NCBI GenBank assembly: GCA_017432005.1
Contig: JAFRKA010000021.1
Coordinates: forward strand, 153,403 to 217,402
DNA: 64,000 nucleotides
Direction: 5' to 3'
Source of the DNA: Erysipelotrichaceae bacterium
GTDB taxonomy: Bacteria; Bacillota_I; Bacilli_A; Erysipelotrichales; Erysipelotrichaceae
The translations under genes were made by a program, and so were the position numbers. The notes under the pieces are model-generated. The model was not told the DNA's origin. It saw only the letters and a program-made list of their open reading frames with translations, and did no database searches. This document shows, piece by piece, positions 18,055 through 27,293 of this stretch (positions are counted from its first letter, which is position 1; each line of letters opens with the position of its first letter).

Positions 18055-19557
18055 TCAGTCGATCTTCACAAGGCCATCCGTACTGAGACGGTAAAGCGTT
18101 TCCGCTACTTCTTCGATGAATTTACGGTCATGGGAAACAGAGATGATACAGCCTTTGAATTCATTCAGTATCTGTCTGACTTTCGGTCCTGATAAAGGTG
18201 AAAGATTGCGTGTCGGCTCATCAAGGAGCAGCACATCGCAATGGCCTATGATCAGTTTCATCAGAAGCACCTTGCATTTCTGACCGTCAGAGAGTTCTCT
18301 GATAGGATGTTCCATCTCTTCTGTTGTAAAACGAAGAGCACCGAGATAGGAACGGATCATACTCAGATCATCCTTTTTCCGACCATCCCAGAGATAGGCG
18401 ATCACATCGGAATCATAATCCAGGACTTCATCGTAATTCTGGGGCATATAGCCGAGCTTTATATCATTTCTTTCTTTCAGAAGATCACGGATGATCTTTA
18501 TCAGGGTCGATTTACCTGTGCCGTTATCGCCAATGATACAGATCTTGTCTTTACCGGAAACATAGAGATCTATATCATGTGAGAGTGTTTTTCCTGAAAC
18601 ACACAGTTCATCAATATGCAGATCAAGGATCACCTTGTTAGGATTGATATCGATCTGGTCAAAGAATATATTGATAGCCTCTTCAGCTTCGTATTTTTCC
18701 GTCAGATCCTTTTTCTTTTCTTCAAGCTGTCTTTCCTGAGCCTTGACCGTATTCATCTTCTTTTTCAGCATCTTGCCGCCATGCGGATCCTGCCTGGTTA
18801 TGGTTCTTTGCTGATGTTCTACTTTCTGATAGATCCTCCGCCATTTTTCCAGCTGTTTCCTGAACTGAGCTTTCTCTTTGGAAGCGATCATGTTGTTTCT
18901 GTCGATGAAAGCATTACGGCTTTCGATATATTCACGGTAATTCTGTCCGCTGTAGGTCAGATGTGCCTCGGTCTTGCGTTTCAGCTGCTCGATGTGTAAG
19001 ATCCCGTTGGCACAGTTTTCCAGCAAGGTCTCATCATGAGAAACGAAGATGAGCGGAAGATCGCAGTTGAGGATGAATTCTTCTAGCCAGATCAGCGTCT
19101 TCAGATCGAGATCGTTGGTCGGCTCATCCATCAGGATGATATCCGGATCGTGATATAGGATCCTCAGAAGCGAGATCTTTACTCTTTCTCCTCCTGACAG
19201 CGTTGCCATCTTGCGGCCTTCGTAAATCTCATAGCTGATCAGTGCTCTGTTAAAAGCCTGATATAAGAGATTGTAATCGATCTCTGTTGAGATGAAATCT
19301 TCAACATTCATCTCCAGCTGTTCATCCGAAAGATGCTGTGGAAGATATCCGACTGTTCCTTTCCGTTCTACTTTTCCCGTATATGATGCATAGGAACTGA
19401 CATCGATACCGGCCATGATCTTCAGCAGTGTCGATTTGCCGTTGCCCTCTTCACCGATCAGGGCGATCTTGTCACCTTTGTTCAAGACAAAAGAAAAATC
19501 CCGGACGAGGATCCTTCCTTTATTGTCAGTAACAGTCAGATTTTTTATTTTCAGCAT
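18055..19557 (-). CDS. ABC-F family ATPase
   Basis: 500 residues with two ABC ATPase domains and no membrane segment. Walker A motifs are GEEGNGKSTLL (about 36) and GDNGTGKSTLI (about 340). Signatures are LSGGERVKISL and LSDGQKCKVLL, with Walker B ILMDEPTNDLDL and LLLDEPTRNLSP. A charged coiled linker (about 215-290) joins them. ABC-F proteins act at the ribosomal E site: some restart stalled translation, others protect from antibiotics. The second signature (LSDGQ) and the second DEPTRN are slightly divergent. It lies nine bases after miaB on the same transcript. Translation factor or resistance role cannot be told apart here. Confidence 0.88.
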   Translation of the reverse strand: MLKIKNLTVTDNKGRILVRDFSFVLNKGDKIALIGEEGNGKSTLLKIMAGIDVSSYASYTGKVERKGTVGYLPQHLSDEQLEMNVEDFISTEIDYNLLYQAFNRALISYEIYEGRKMATLSGGERVKISLLRILYHDPDIILMDEPTNDLDLKTLIWLEEFILNCDLPLIFVSHDETLLENCANGILHIEQLKRKTEAHLTYSGQNYREYIESRNAFIDRNNMIASKEKAQFRKQLEKWRRIYQKVEHQQRTITRQDPHGGKMLKKKMNTVKAQERQLEEKKKDLTEKYEAEEAINIFFDQIDINPNKVILDLHIDELCVSGKTLSHDIDLYVSGKDKICIIGDNGTGKSTLIKIIRDLLKERNDIKLGYMPQNYDEVLDYDSDVIAYLWDGRKKDDLSMIRSYLGALRFTTEEMEHPIRELSDGQKCKVLLMKLIIGHCDVLLLDEPTRNLSPLSGPKVRQILNEFKGCIISVSHDRKFIEEVAETLYRLSTDGLVKID

Positions 19558-19566
19558 TATTTATCT

Positions 19567-21003
19567 TTAATGATCCTTGTCGATCATAACACCGTTTAGT
19601 GAGAAAGACATGACTTCCGTGATCTTCACCTTTACGAGATCTCCGGTCTTCACATCTGATGCGCTGAAATTCACGAGCTTGTTTTCCGGTGTGTATCCGG
19701 AATAGATATTTGAATTGCGCTTGCTTATGCCGTCGACCAGGACTTCGACGATCTGATCCTTGAAGCGCTGATTATTCTTGTTGGCATAGTAAGCGACCTT
19801 TTCATTTAGTCTTTGGAGTCTTTCTTCCTTTACGGATCTTTCGATGTAATCTTCCATCATGGCAGCCGGTGTACCTTCTCTTTTTGAATAGATGAAAGTG
19901 AAGGCGTTGTCATACTGGCAGTGATCGACAGCGCTAAGAGTATCCTCAAAGGCTTCATCGGATTCATTCGGGAATCCGACGATGATATCAGTCGTGAACG
20001 CAAAACCGGGCAGCTGCTGTTTCAGCTTGTCGAAAAGAGCCAGATACTCTTCTCTTGTATAACGCCGATTCATTTTTCTAAGGATCTCACTGTTTCCGGA
20101 CTGCAGCGGCAGATGGATATACGGCATGATGTTGGCGTTGTTTCTAATGGCCTCGATCATCGTATCATCAAAATCCCAGGGGTGAGAGGTCATGAATCTG
20201 ATCCTCGCTATTCCGGTCTTAGCTACATCATTTAAAAGATCACCGAAAGTATAATCGATACCAAGATCCTTGCCATAGGCATTGACGTTCTGGCCAAGAA
20301 GACAGATCTCTTTATATCCCTGTAACTTCAGCTGCTCTACTTCCGCTATGATATCGTTTTTGTCTCTTGATCTTTCCTTGCCTCTGGTATAAGGAACGAT
20401 GCAGTAGGTGCAGAATTTATCACAGCCGTACATGATGTTCACCCAGGCTTTATGGCTCATGAAACGTGTGACCGGGACATTCTCGATGATCTCACCCATC
20501 TTGGAAAAGACTTCCACTTTACGTTTCCTTGAAGTATAGACATCATAAAGCAGTTTCGGCAAGGAAGTGATATTGTGCGTACCGAAGATGATGTCGACCT
20601 GACGGTATTTTTCCATGATCGTCTCAACAGTCTTTTCTTCCTGAGCCATGCAGCCGCCTAAAGCGATCACGAGTTCAGGATTTTTCATCTTGAGCCGCTT
20701 CAGAGCTCCGATCTCACCCAGGACCTTCTCTTCAGCGCCCTGTCTGACGGCACAGGTATTGATGATGATCACATCAGCGTCTTTTTCATCATTACATGAA
20801 GTATACCCCAATGAATCAAGGATGCCGGCCATCGTTTCCGAATCACGCTGATTGGCCTGACAGCCGTGAGTGATGATGAAGTATCTCTTTCCTTCTCCAA
20901 GCTGCTTATATTTTTCGTCAAGTGAAAAAAGCAGTTTCTGAGAAACTTCTTTATTTCTTTTGCGGGCATCATTCAAAGACGGCATGATGTAGTCTTTTTT
21001 CAT
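19567..21003 (-). CDS. miaB: tRNA-2-methylthio-N6-dimethylallyladenosine synthase MiaB
   Basis: 478 residues. A radical-SAM enzyme adding the methylthio group to i6A37 of tRNA. The N-terminal UPF0004 domain has ITHGCQANQRDSE plus two further Cys for one Fe-S cluster. The SAM cluster motif is MYGCDKFCTYCIVPYTRG. A TRAM domain ends the protein (VEVLVDGISKRN onward). It starts right after the ferredoxin terminator; a CATAAT box is eight bases before the ATG and no Shine-Dalgarno is seen. The ferredoxin just upstream could supply electrons for such chemistry (inference). Confidence 0.94.
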   Translation of the reverse strand: MKKDYIMPSLNDARKRNKEVSQKLLFSLDEKYKQLGEGKRYFIITHGCQANQRDSETMAGILDSLGYTSCNDEKDADVIIINTCAVRQGAEEKVLGEIGALKRLKMKNPELVIALGGCMAQEEKTVETIMEKYRQVDIIFGTHNITSLPKLLYDVYTSRKRKVEVFSKMGEIIENVPVTRFMSHKAWVNIMYGCDKFCTYCIVPYTRGKERSRDKNDIIAEVEQLKLQGYKEICLLGQNVNAYGKDLGIDYTFGDLLNDVAKTGIARIRFMTSHPWDFDDTMIEAIRNNANIMPYIHLPLQSGNSEILRKMNRRYTREEYLALFDKLKQQLPGFAFTTDIIVGFPNESDEAFEDTLSAVDHCQYDNAFTFIYSKREGTPAAMMEDYIERSVKEERLQRLNEKVAYYANKNNQRFKDQIVEVLVDGISKRNSNIYSGYTPENKLVNFSASDVKTGDLVKVKITEVMSFSLNGVMIDKDH

Positions 21004-21011
21004 ACCCTATT

Positions 21012-21017
21012 ATTATG
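21012..21017 (-). promoter_or_regulatory. Putative -10 box for miaB, near-leaderless
   Basis: CATAAT eight bases before the ATG, directly following the ferredoxin terminator T-tract. Confidence 0.4.
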
Positions 21018-21021
21018 ACAT

Positions 21022-21049
21022 AAAAAAACCAAGTATTAATACTTGGTTT
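21022..21049 (-). terminator. Ferredoxin terminator
   Basis: Perfect inverted repeat AAACCAAGTATT/AATACTTGGTTT followed by further T residues; it begins within the ferredoxin stop codon. Confidence 0.85.
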
Positions 21050-21221
21050 ATTGAGATAATGCTGATACCGGGCATGTTGCAACGCAAGCACCGCAATCAA
21101 TGCAGGTCTCTTCGTTACAAGTTGTCTTACCTTCTTCATCCAGTTCAAGGGATGTAGTCGGGCATACACCTGTACATGCGCCACAGCCGATACATAAATC
21201 GCGATCAACTTTTACTGGCAT
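21048..21221 (-). CDS. Small 2[4Fe-4S] ferredoxin
   Basis: 57 residues starting MPVKVDRDLCIGCGACTG. Two complete cluster motifs are present: CIGCGACTGVCP and CIDCGACVATCP. This is the clostridial-type low-potential electron carrier. GGAGG lies upstream, and TATAAT with a weak TTTACT box lies farther up in the gap to aspS. It has its own terminator, so it is a single-gene unit. Confidence 0.92.
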   Translation of the reverse strand: MPVKVDRDLCIGCGACTGVCPTTSLELDEEGKTTCNEETCIDCGACVATCPVSALSQ

Positions 21222-21276
21222 TTACAACAACCTCCTACATAAAAATTATAAATTAAACTGCCGTTACAAGTAAATA

Positions 21277-23019
21277 CTAGTCCTTTTTTATCTCGAGTGA
21301 CAGGAAATCAAGCTGATCCTGATCGACGGTGTTAGGTGCATCTGACATCAGGCAGTACGCACTGGCCGTCTTCGGGAAAGCTACGACATCCTTGATGTTG
21401 TCAGTCCCTGACAGGATCATGGTCAGTCTCTCCAGACCGATACCGACACCACAATGTGGTGGAGCACCGTAATCGAAAGCTTCAATGAAGAAACCGAACT
21501 TGTTTCTGATCTGTTCTTCAGTCAGACCTAATGCATCAAAGACTTTTTTCTGCATCATAGAGTCATGGATCCTGACTGATCCGGAAAGCAGTTCATATCC
21601 GTTGATTACGAGGTCATATGCTCTGGAATAACAGTTGGCCTGATCATTGCTAAGTTTATCGACATCCTCATCTCTTGGAGCCGTGAACGGATGATGAGCA
21701 CTTACCCAGCGGTTCTCTTCTTCCGAGAATTCATACATCGGGAATTCCGTGATCCAGGCAAAACGGTAAGCGTTTTTGTCGATCAGTTCCAGTTCTTCAC
21801 CAAGTTTCTTTCTGAGCGCACCCAGAGCCGTCTCAGCGATGTTTTTCCTGTCGGCGACCAGGAATACCACGTCACCGTTTTTCAGGCTGAGGAACTGTTT
21901 TAAAGCCTCTTTCTCTTCAGCCGGTAATGCATTGTTGAGCGATCCGGTGAATTCATCGTTATCGTATTTCAGATAAGCCAGACCTTTGGCTTTATAGATC
22001 TTGACGAATTCATTCAGTTCATCGAATTTCTTTCTCGAGATCTTTTCAGCAGCGTTATGGAAAACGACAGCCTTGATGATCCCGCCCTCTTTGACACAGT
22101 TACTGAAAACAGCGAAAGCCGATCCTTTGAACAAATCGCTCACTGTCACCATCTCATTGCCGAAACGCAGATCCGGTTTGTCCGAACCATAGCGATCCAT
22201 CGCATCGACATACCTGATCCGCGGGAACTCCAGATCATTGATACCTTTTACTTCCTTGAAGATCGCCTTCATGACCTTTTCAACTTCTGTGAAGATGTCT
22301 TCCTCATCCGCAAAAGACATCTCGATATCGATCTGTGTGAATTCCGGCTGACGGTCAGCTCTGAGATCTTCATCACGGAAACATCTGGCGATCTGGAAAT
22401 AACGGTCCATTCCACCGATCATCAGCAGCTGTTTGTACTGCTGAGGTGATTGCGGCAAAGCATAGAACTTGCCCTTATAAAGACGTGAAGGGACCAGATA
22501 GTCTCTGGCACCTTCCGGTGTCGACTTGGAAAGGATCGGCGTCTCGACTTCCACAAAATCATCATCGTGAAGCACTTTTCTGACGATGGTCGCGATCTTG
22601 TCCCTGAGGATCAGTTTATCCTTGATCGGATTCCTTCTGATATCCAGATAACGGTATTTGAGTCTGAGCTCTTCCAGAGCATCAGTCTCATCCGCAATGA
22701 TCATCGGTGTCGTCTTGGCACTGGAAAGGATCTTGCAGGAATCGCACAATACTTCGATCTCTCCGGTCTCCAGTTTCGGATTGGCTGTCTGCTTGACAGC
22801 TACTGTTCCTTCAACTTCGATAACATATTCGTTACGGACATCCTTGACCAGTTCCGAATGATTCTCATCGAAAGTTATCTGCGTTATTCCATAGCGGTCA
22901 CGCAGGTCGATGAAAACGATGGAACCGAGATTACGTCTCTTGGCCACCCATCCGCAGAGCCGTACATGTTTTCCCTCATCGGTTTTTCTTAATTCACCAC
23001 AGGTATGATCTCTATTCAT
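21277..23019 (-). CDS. aspS: Aspartyl-tRNA synthetase
   Basis: 580 residues, bacterial-type class II enzyme. An N-terminal OB fold (VRLCGWVAKRRNLGSIVFIDLRD) binds the anticodon. Motif 2 contains FRDEDLRADRQPEFTQID. The GAD insertion domain lies mid-protein, and motif 3 is GIGLERLTMIL near the end. It overlaps hisS by eight bases and has GGAGG inside the hisS tail, so it shares the hisS T-box leader. Confidence 0.96.
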   Translation of the reverse strand: MNRDHTCGELRKTDEGKHVRLCGWVAKRRNLGSIVFIDLRDRYGITQITFDENHSELVKDVRNEYVIEVEGTVAVKQTANPKLETGEIEVLCDSCKILSSAKTTPMIIADETDALEELRLKYRYLDIRRNPIKDKLILRDKIATIVRKVLHDDDFVEVETPILSKSTPEGARDYLVPSRLYKGKFYALPQSPQQYKQLLMIGGMDRYFQIARCFRDEDLRADRQPEFTQIDIEMSFADEEDIFTEVEKVMKAIFKEVKGINDLEFPRIRYVDAMDRYGSDKPDLRFGNEMVTVSDLFKGSAFAVFSNCVKEGGIIKAVVFHNAAEKISRKKFDELNEFVKIYKAKGLAYLKYDNDEFTGSLNNALPAEEKEALKQFLSLKNGDVVFLVADRKNIAETALGALRKKLGEELELIDKNAYRFAWITEFPMYEFSEEENRWVSAHHPFTAPRDEDVDKLSNDQANCYSRAYDLVINGYELLSGSVRIHDSMMQKKVFDALGLTEEQIRNKFGFFIEAFDYGAPPHCGVGIGLERLTMILSGTDNIKDVVAFPKTASAYCLMSDAPNTVDQDQLDFLSLEIKKD

Positions 23020-24280
23020 AATAATCCTCCATCAGCTGATCCAATCTATCAGCCAGTTCTTCTTTTTTGACTGTTTCCTGAGCTTTGGTCAGGGTATCTT
23101 TCAGGGTCACGGTATTATCTTTTACTTCATCTTCACCGATGATGATCACGAAACGGGCTTTCTTACGGTCACTTGACTTAAATTGTGCCTTTAGCGAACG
23201 GCCGTAGTAATCCATCTCCGTCATGAAAGAATTGCTGCGCAGCTGTTCGGCGACATTCAAGGCATAATCCGGATCCTTGTTCAGATTGATCACATAACAG
23301 TCGATGCCTTTTTCATAATCAAAGATATCTTCAGCTTCCGCCAGGATCAAAAGTCTTTCCACACCGATCGCAAAACCGATACCGCTGATATCCGGTCCGC
23401 CCATCTCTTTGACGAGATTATCATAGCGTCCGCCGCCGAAGATCGTCGCCTGCGAACCTGAAGCTTCATTGGTGCTGACGACTTCAAAGACCGTATCCGT
23501 ATAATAATCAAGCCCTCTGACGAGTCTGTCATCGACCTCATAAGGTATCTCCATGAGATCGAGATAATGTCTTACTTTGGCGAAATATTCCGCACTTTCA
23601 TCCGTGAGCTTCATCTTTGGAGCGTTTCTCACAAAATCTTTATCGCGGTCGATCTTACAGTCAAGGATCCTCAACGGATTCTTGTCCAGACGGTTCTGAC
23701 AGTCAGTACACAGTTCATCTTTATATTCAGCGAAATACTGTTTAAGTTCTTCTTTGTATCTTAACCTTGACTCATTGTCACCGAGTGAGTTCAGCAATAC
23801 TTTTATGGAAGTCAGACCGAGTATACGGATATAAAAATAACCGAAAGCGATGACTTCCGCATCGATGAGCGGATCCTTGTCGCCGATACATTCAATGCCC
23901 ATCTGGGTAAACTGACGCTGACGGCCCTTCTGCGGTCTTTCATGACGGAACATCTCTTCGATATATCCCAGCTTGACCGGCATATCTTCACTGCCGTACA
24001 TCTTGTTTTCCACGAAGGATCTGATCACGCCGGCCGTACCTTCCGGTCTCAGGGTCAGTGAATCTTTGCCGTTAGGCGAGAATGTGTACATCTCTTTGGT
24101 GACCATGTCCGATGTATCGTTCTCCTTCTGGAAGACACCCGTATATTCAAAGACCGGCGTCCTGATCTCACTGTAACCGTAGAGATCGAGATAATGCCTG
24201 AACAGCTGTGCCACCATATTGAATCTGATCATCTGATCCGGAAGCAGATCATATGTTCCCTTTACTGTCTGATATGGCAT
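23012..24280 (-). CDS. hisS: Histidyl-tRNA synthetase
   Basis: 422 residues, class II. Motif 1 region EIRTPVFEYTGVF, motif 2 FRHERPQKGRQRQFTQ, histidine box LVRGLDYYTDTVFEV, motif 3 IGFAIGVERLL; the C-terminal anticodon-binding domain follows. AAAAGGAGG is seven bases upstream. It is first in the hisS-aspS operon, behind a T-box leader. Confidence 0.96.
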   Translation of the reverse strand: MPYQTVKGTYDLLPDQMIRFNMVAQLFRHYLDLYGYSEIRTPVFEYTGVFQKENDTSDMVTKEMYTFSPNGKDSLTLRPEGTAGVIRSFVENKMYGSEDMPVKLGYIEEMFRHERPQKGRQRQFTQMGIECIGDKDPLIDAEVIAFGYFYIRILGLTSIKVLLNSLGDNESRLRYKEELKQYFAEYKDELCTDCQNRLDKNPLRILDCKIDRDKDFVRNAPKMKLTDESAEYFAKVRHYLDLMEIPYEVDDRLVRGLDYYTDTVFEVVSTNEASGSQATIFGGGRYDNLVKEMGGPDISGIGFAIGVERLLILAEAEDIFDYEKGIDCYVINLNKDPDYALNVAEQLRSNSFMTEMDYYGRSLKAQFKSSDRKKARFVIIIGEDEVKDNTVTLKDTLTKAQETVKKEELADRLDQLMEDYYE

Positions 24281-24297
24281 ATTTACCTCCTTTTCAA

Positions 24298-24500
24298 TAA
24301 AATAAAACGTCCTTGTCTAAGGACGTTATTAACGCGGTACCACCTTAGTTCATATCAATGATATGCCCTTTAAGACTTTAACGCAGTCCTGCGACCTGCT
24401 TTCACAGGTATCAAGGAAGTGTCCCTCGCATCTCCTCATGAAGTCTTTCACCGTACACTTCTCGCTGGGAATCGTCAATACGATTGGTTTCCTTATCGAT
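24298..24500 (-). promoter_or_regulatory. T-box riboswitch leader of hisS-aspS
   Basis: The conserved T-box AAGGTGGTACCGCG lies at 24333-24346. It overlaps the antiterminator side of a terminator hairpin, AACGTCCTT/AAGGACGTT (24306-24327), followed by a T-rich tract. Stem I base is AAGGAA (24489-24494) paired with TTCCTT (24413-24418). Directly 5' of that TTCCTT is GACAC (24419-24423), holding CAC (His) and the overlapping GAC (Asp). Uncharged tRNA-His, perhaps also tRNA-Asp, would stabilise the antiterminator and switch on the operon. The T-box call is firm; the specifier placement is inferred by eye. Confidence 0.9.
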
Positions 24501-24506
24501 ATCTGA

Positions 24507-24535
24507 ATTCTATCATTATTTGATAGCTCTTTCAA
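24507..24535 (-). promoter_or_regulatory. Promoter of hisS-aspS
   Basis: TTGAAA (24530-24535), 17-base spacer, extended -10 TGATAGAAT with TAGAAT at 24507-24512. It overlaps the last codons and stop of relA. Confidence 0.75.
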
Positions 24536-26687
24536 CCGAGATCACGCTCTCTACTTTGCGCAGATTGGTCATGATCATTTCGAGATGTTCGAGATCACTG
24601 ACCATGAAAGACATGGAAGTCGTAGCCGTGAGATCTTCACTGTTGGCTTGCGAATTTACAGCCGTCAGATTGGCCTTGTACTGAGCTACGACCGTTACCA
24701 GATCGGTAAGCAGATATGAGCGGTCCTTCGAGTAGATCTTTATCGATGCTTCGTAGCGGATATCCGGTTTGTTCGGATCCCATTCGACATCGATGACCCT
24801 GCGCTCCTTGACGATATTCGGACAGTCGGCCCTGTGGACCTTGATGCCCTGGCCTTTGGATACGAAGCCTTTGATCTCATCGCCGTACACCGGTGAACAG
24901 CACGGTGATAGTGCGATCTTCATGGAAGAGACGCCTCTGACCATGATGCCGGTCTTGGAGATGATGTGATTCCTCTCCGAATTCTTCCTGGCGATCTTTT
25001 CGATATAGGACATATCGACTTCTTTTTTGCCGAGCTTGGTCAGTTTTTCAATGACAGCCATCGGCGTCATCGACTTGCAGCCCATCGCATAAAGCAGATC
25101 GTTGCCGTTATTGAACTGGAAGGCACTTGCGACTTTATCCAGCTTCTTCGCATCAAAGAATTCGTTCACATCAAGATCGTGTTTCCTGAGCTCTTCCTTG
25201 AGCATCTGTTCGCCCTGTTTGATGGCCTCAGCTTTATCTTCCATCTCCTTCTTCTGGAAATAAGCCTTGATCTTGTTGCGGGCATGGGCGGTCTTGACGA
25301 TCTTCAGCCAGTCTTCAGACGGCGTAGAGTTCTTGTTGGTCCTGAGTTCGACGACATCGCCGGTCTTTAAAGGCGTGTTCAAAGGAACCAGAACACCGTT
25401 GACCAGAGCACCGACGGTCTGATTGCCTACTTCCGTATGGATGCGGTAGGCAAAATCGATCGGTGTCGCACCGGCTGCCAGGTCGATGATCCTGCCACGC
25501 GGAGTCATACAGTAGATATTCGCATTGAAGATATCGTGAGTGATATCGTTCATGTATTCTTTCGCATCGACTTCGGAGTTGTCTTCAAAAGCCTTGAGCC
25601 AGTTCAGTTCTTCGACCAGTTTCTTCTGGGAGTATGACTTGCCTTCCTTGTATGACCAGTGAGCGGCAATACCTCTTTCAGCGATCTCATCCATCTCCTC
25701 AGTACGGATCTGGACCTCATATATCCTGCCGTCCGGTCCGACGATCGTGGTATGCAAAGACTGATACATGTTCATCTTCGGCATGGCGATGTAGTCCTTG
25801 AGACGTCCCGGGATCGGACGATAGACCGCATGGATATAGCCGAGTATCTCATAACAGTTGGTCTCGGTCTTGGTGACGATCCTGATCGCCAGAAGATCCA
25901 GGATCTCATCAAAACGCTTGTTTTTGGTGACCATCTTCTTGTTGATGGAATAAAGATGCTTTGAACGTCCGAAGATCCTGAACGGAATATTGTGCATCTC
26001 CAGTACGATGGAGATATCCTTCATCATCAGTTCGATCTGATTGTCACGCTCGGATTTCTTTGATTCGACAAGTCTGGCGATCTCGCGGTATTTCTCATTA
26101 TCGAGATAGTAAAAAGAAAGATCTTCCAGTTCGTTCTTGATCTCGGCGATACCGAGACGGTGTGCGATCGGTGCATAGACGTCGAGCGTCTCTCTGGCGA
26201 TCCGTTTCTGTTTTTCCTCAGGCAGATATTCCAGCGTCCGCATGTTGTGAAGACGGTCCACGAGCTTGACCAGGATGACACGTACGTCCTTGGCCATCGC
26301 GATCAGGATCTTGCGGTGATTGGTCGCCTGATATTCCTTCTCATCCGTGAATTTCAGATTGGAGATCTTGGTTACTGCTTCAACGATCTGATAGATCTCT
26401 TCACCGAAAAGTTCGATGAATTCTTCTTTTGTGACATCGCAGTCTTCCAGGACATCATGAAGAAGACCGGCACAGAGCGTCGACGGATCGACTTTCAGTT
26501 TCGCCAGTTCATAAGCCACATTCAAAACATGCACAAAGTAAGGTTCACCTGATCGGCGTTTCTGATCCTTGTGCTTTTCATAGGCATAATCATAGACCTT
26601 GTCGATGAGCTCTAACGATTCAGGATTCTTGATATACGAATTGATCTGATCGTAAAGCTCTTCACGTGTATTTATAAGTTTGACCAT
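24516..26687 (-). CDS. relA: Bifunctional (p)ppGpp synthetase/hydrolase RelA/SpoT (Rel)
   Basis: 723 residues, the usual long Rel. The N-terminal HD hydrolase (YFVHVLNVAYELAK, LLHDVLEDCD) is followed by the synthetase domain (FGRSKHLYSINKKM, YIAMPKMNMYQSLHTT). A TGS domain begins near GRIIDLAAGATPIDFAYRIH, and a C-terminal ACT domain ends the protein. Intact HD and synthetase residues indicate both activities, as in the single Rel of Firmicutes. Upstream is the apt terminator. There is no clear Shine-Dalgarno or strong -10 before the ATG. Confidence 0.95.
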   Translation of the reverse strand: MVKLINTREELYDQINSYIKNPESLELIDKVYDYAYEKHKDQKRRSGEPYFVHVLNVAYELAKLKVDPSTLCAGLLHDVLEDCDVTKEEFIELFGEEIYQIVEAVTKISNLKFTDEKEYQATNHRKILIAMAKDVRVILVKLVDRLHNMRTLEYLPEEKQKRIARETLDVYAPIAHRLGIAEIKNELEDLSFYYLDNEKYREIARLVESKKSERDNQIELMMKDISIVLEMHNIPFRIFGRSKHLYSINKKMVTKNKRFDEILDLLAIRIVTKTETNCYEILGYIHAVYRPIPGRLKDYIAMPKMNMYQSLHTTIVGPDGRIYEVQIRTEEMDEIAERGIAAHWSYKEGKSYSQKKLVEELNWLKAFEDNSEVDAKEYMNDITHDIFNANIYCMTPRGRIIDLAAGATPIDFAYRIHTEVGNQTVGALVNGVLVPLNTPLKTGDVVELRTNKNSTPSEDWLKIVKTAHARNKIKAYFQKKEMEDKAEAIKQGEQMLKEELRKHDLDVNEFFDAKKLDKVASAFQFNNGNDLLYAMGCKSMTPMAVIEKLTKLGKKEVDMSYIEKIARKNSERNHIISKTGIMVRGVSSMKIALSPCCSPVYGDEIKGFVSKGQGIKVHRADCPNIVKERRVIDVEWDPNKPDIRYEASIKIYSKDRSYLLTDLVTVVAQYKANLTAVNSQANSEDLTATTSMSFMVSDLEHLEMIMTNLRKVESVISVERAIK

Positions 26688-26700
26688 GGCTCAATTAATT

Positions 26701-26722
26701 AGAAAACCGAAGCCAGGCTTCG
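26701..26722 (-). terminator. apt terminator
   Basis: Stem CGAAGCC/GGCTTCG with a one-base centre, followed by GTTTTCT, just past the apt stop. Confidence 0.7.
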
Positions 26723-26725
26723 ATT

Positions 26726-27238
26726 TTAATATTTCATTAGAGTGAATACATCATAACCTTTAAGAGCTTCTCTGCCCTTGAGGTCTTCCAGTTCGATAAG
26801 GAAGGCACAGCCGATAACTATACCGCCGAGCTGCTCTACCAGTTTGATGGATGCGTTGGTCGTACCGCCTGTTGCCAACAGGTCATCGACGATCAGAACT
26901 TTCTGTCCCGGTTTGATCGCATCTTCATGGACATGAAGTTCATTTGTACCGTACTCGAGGTCGTACTTGTAAGAGATCGTCTTGCGCGGCAGTTTATCCG
27001 GTTTTCTGATCGGTACGAAACCGATATTGAGATTATAAGCTATCGGACATCCGAAAATGAATCCGCGTGCTTCCGGTCCGGCAACGAGTTCAGCACCGAT
27101 CTCACGCGCATGTTCAGTCAGCAGATCACAGGCATAATGATAAGCCTCACCGTCTGACCACAGCGGAGTGATATCTCTGTACAGGATACCCTTCTGCGGG
27201 AAATCAGGAATGGTAGCTATATAATCATAAAGGTTCAT
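26726..27238 (-). CDS. apt: Adenine phosphoribosyltransferase
   Basis: 170 residues. It salvages adenine to AMP with PRPP. The PRPP loop is [16 protein letters not shown] (about 121-136), with [15 protein letters not shown] upstream of it. AAAGGAG lies seven bases before the ATG. The order recJ-apt-relA is conserved in Firmicutes, but here apt has its own promoter inside the recJ tail. Confidence 0.95.
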   Translation of the reverse strand: MNLYDYIATIPDFPQKGILYRDITPLWSDGEAYHYACDLLTEHAREIGAELVAGPEARGFIFGCPIAYNLNIGFVPIRKPDKLPRKTISYKYDLEYGTNELHVHEDAIKPGQKVLIVDDLLATGGTTNASIKLVEQLGGIVIGCAFLIELEDLKGREALKGYDVFTLMKY

Positions 27239-27264
27239 AGTGGTTCTCCTTTACATACCTATTA

Positions 27265-27293
27265 ATTATAGTAAAACTACAGTAAATCTTCAA
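27265..27293 (-). promoter_or_regulatory. Promoter of apt
   Basis: TTGAAG (27288-27293), 17-base spacer, TATAAT (27265-27270); it overlaps the 3' end of recJ. Confidence 0.75.

Noticed and set aside
18055..19557. ABC-F gene as a proven antibiotic-resistance gene
   Set aside because: Sequence alone does not separate resistance ABC-F proteins from housekeeping translation factors.
26688..26700. Leaderless promoter for relA
   Set aside because: Only weak ATTAAT or TAATTA boxes lie before the ATG; not close enough to consensus to include.
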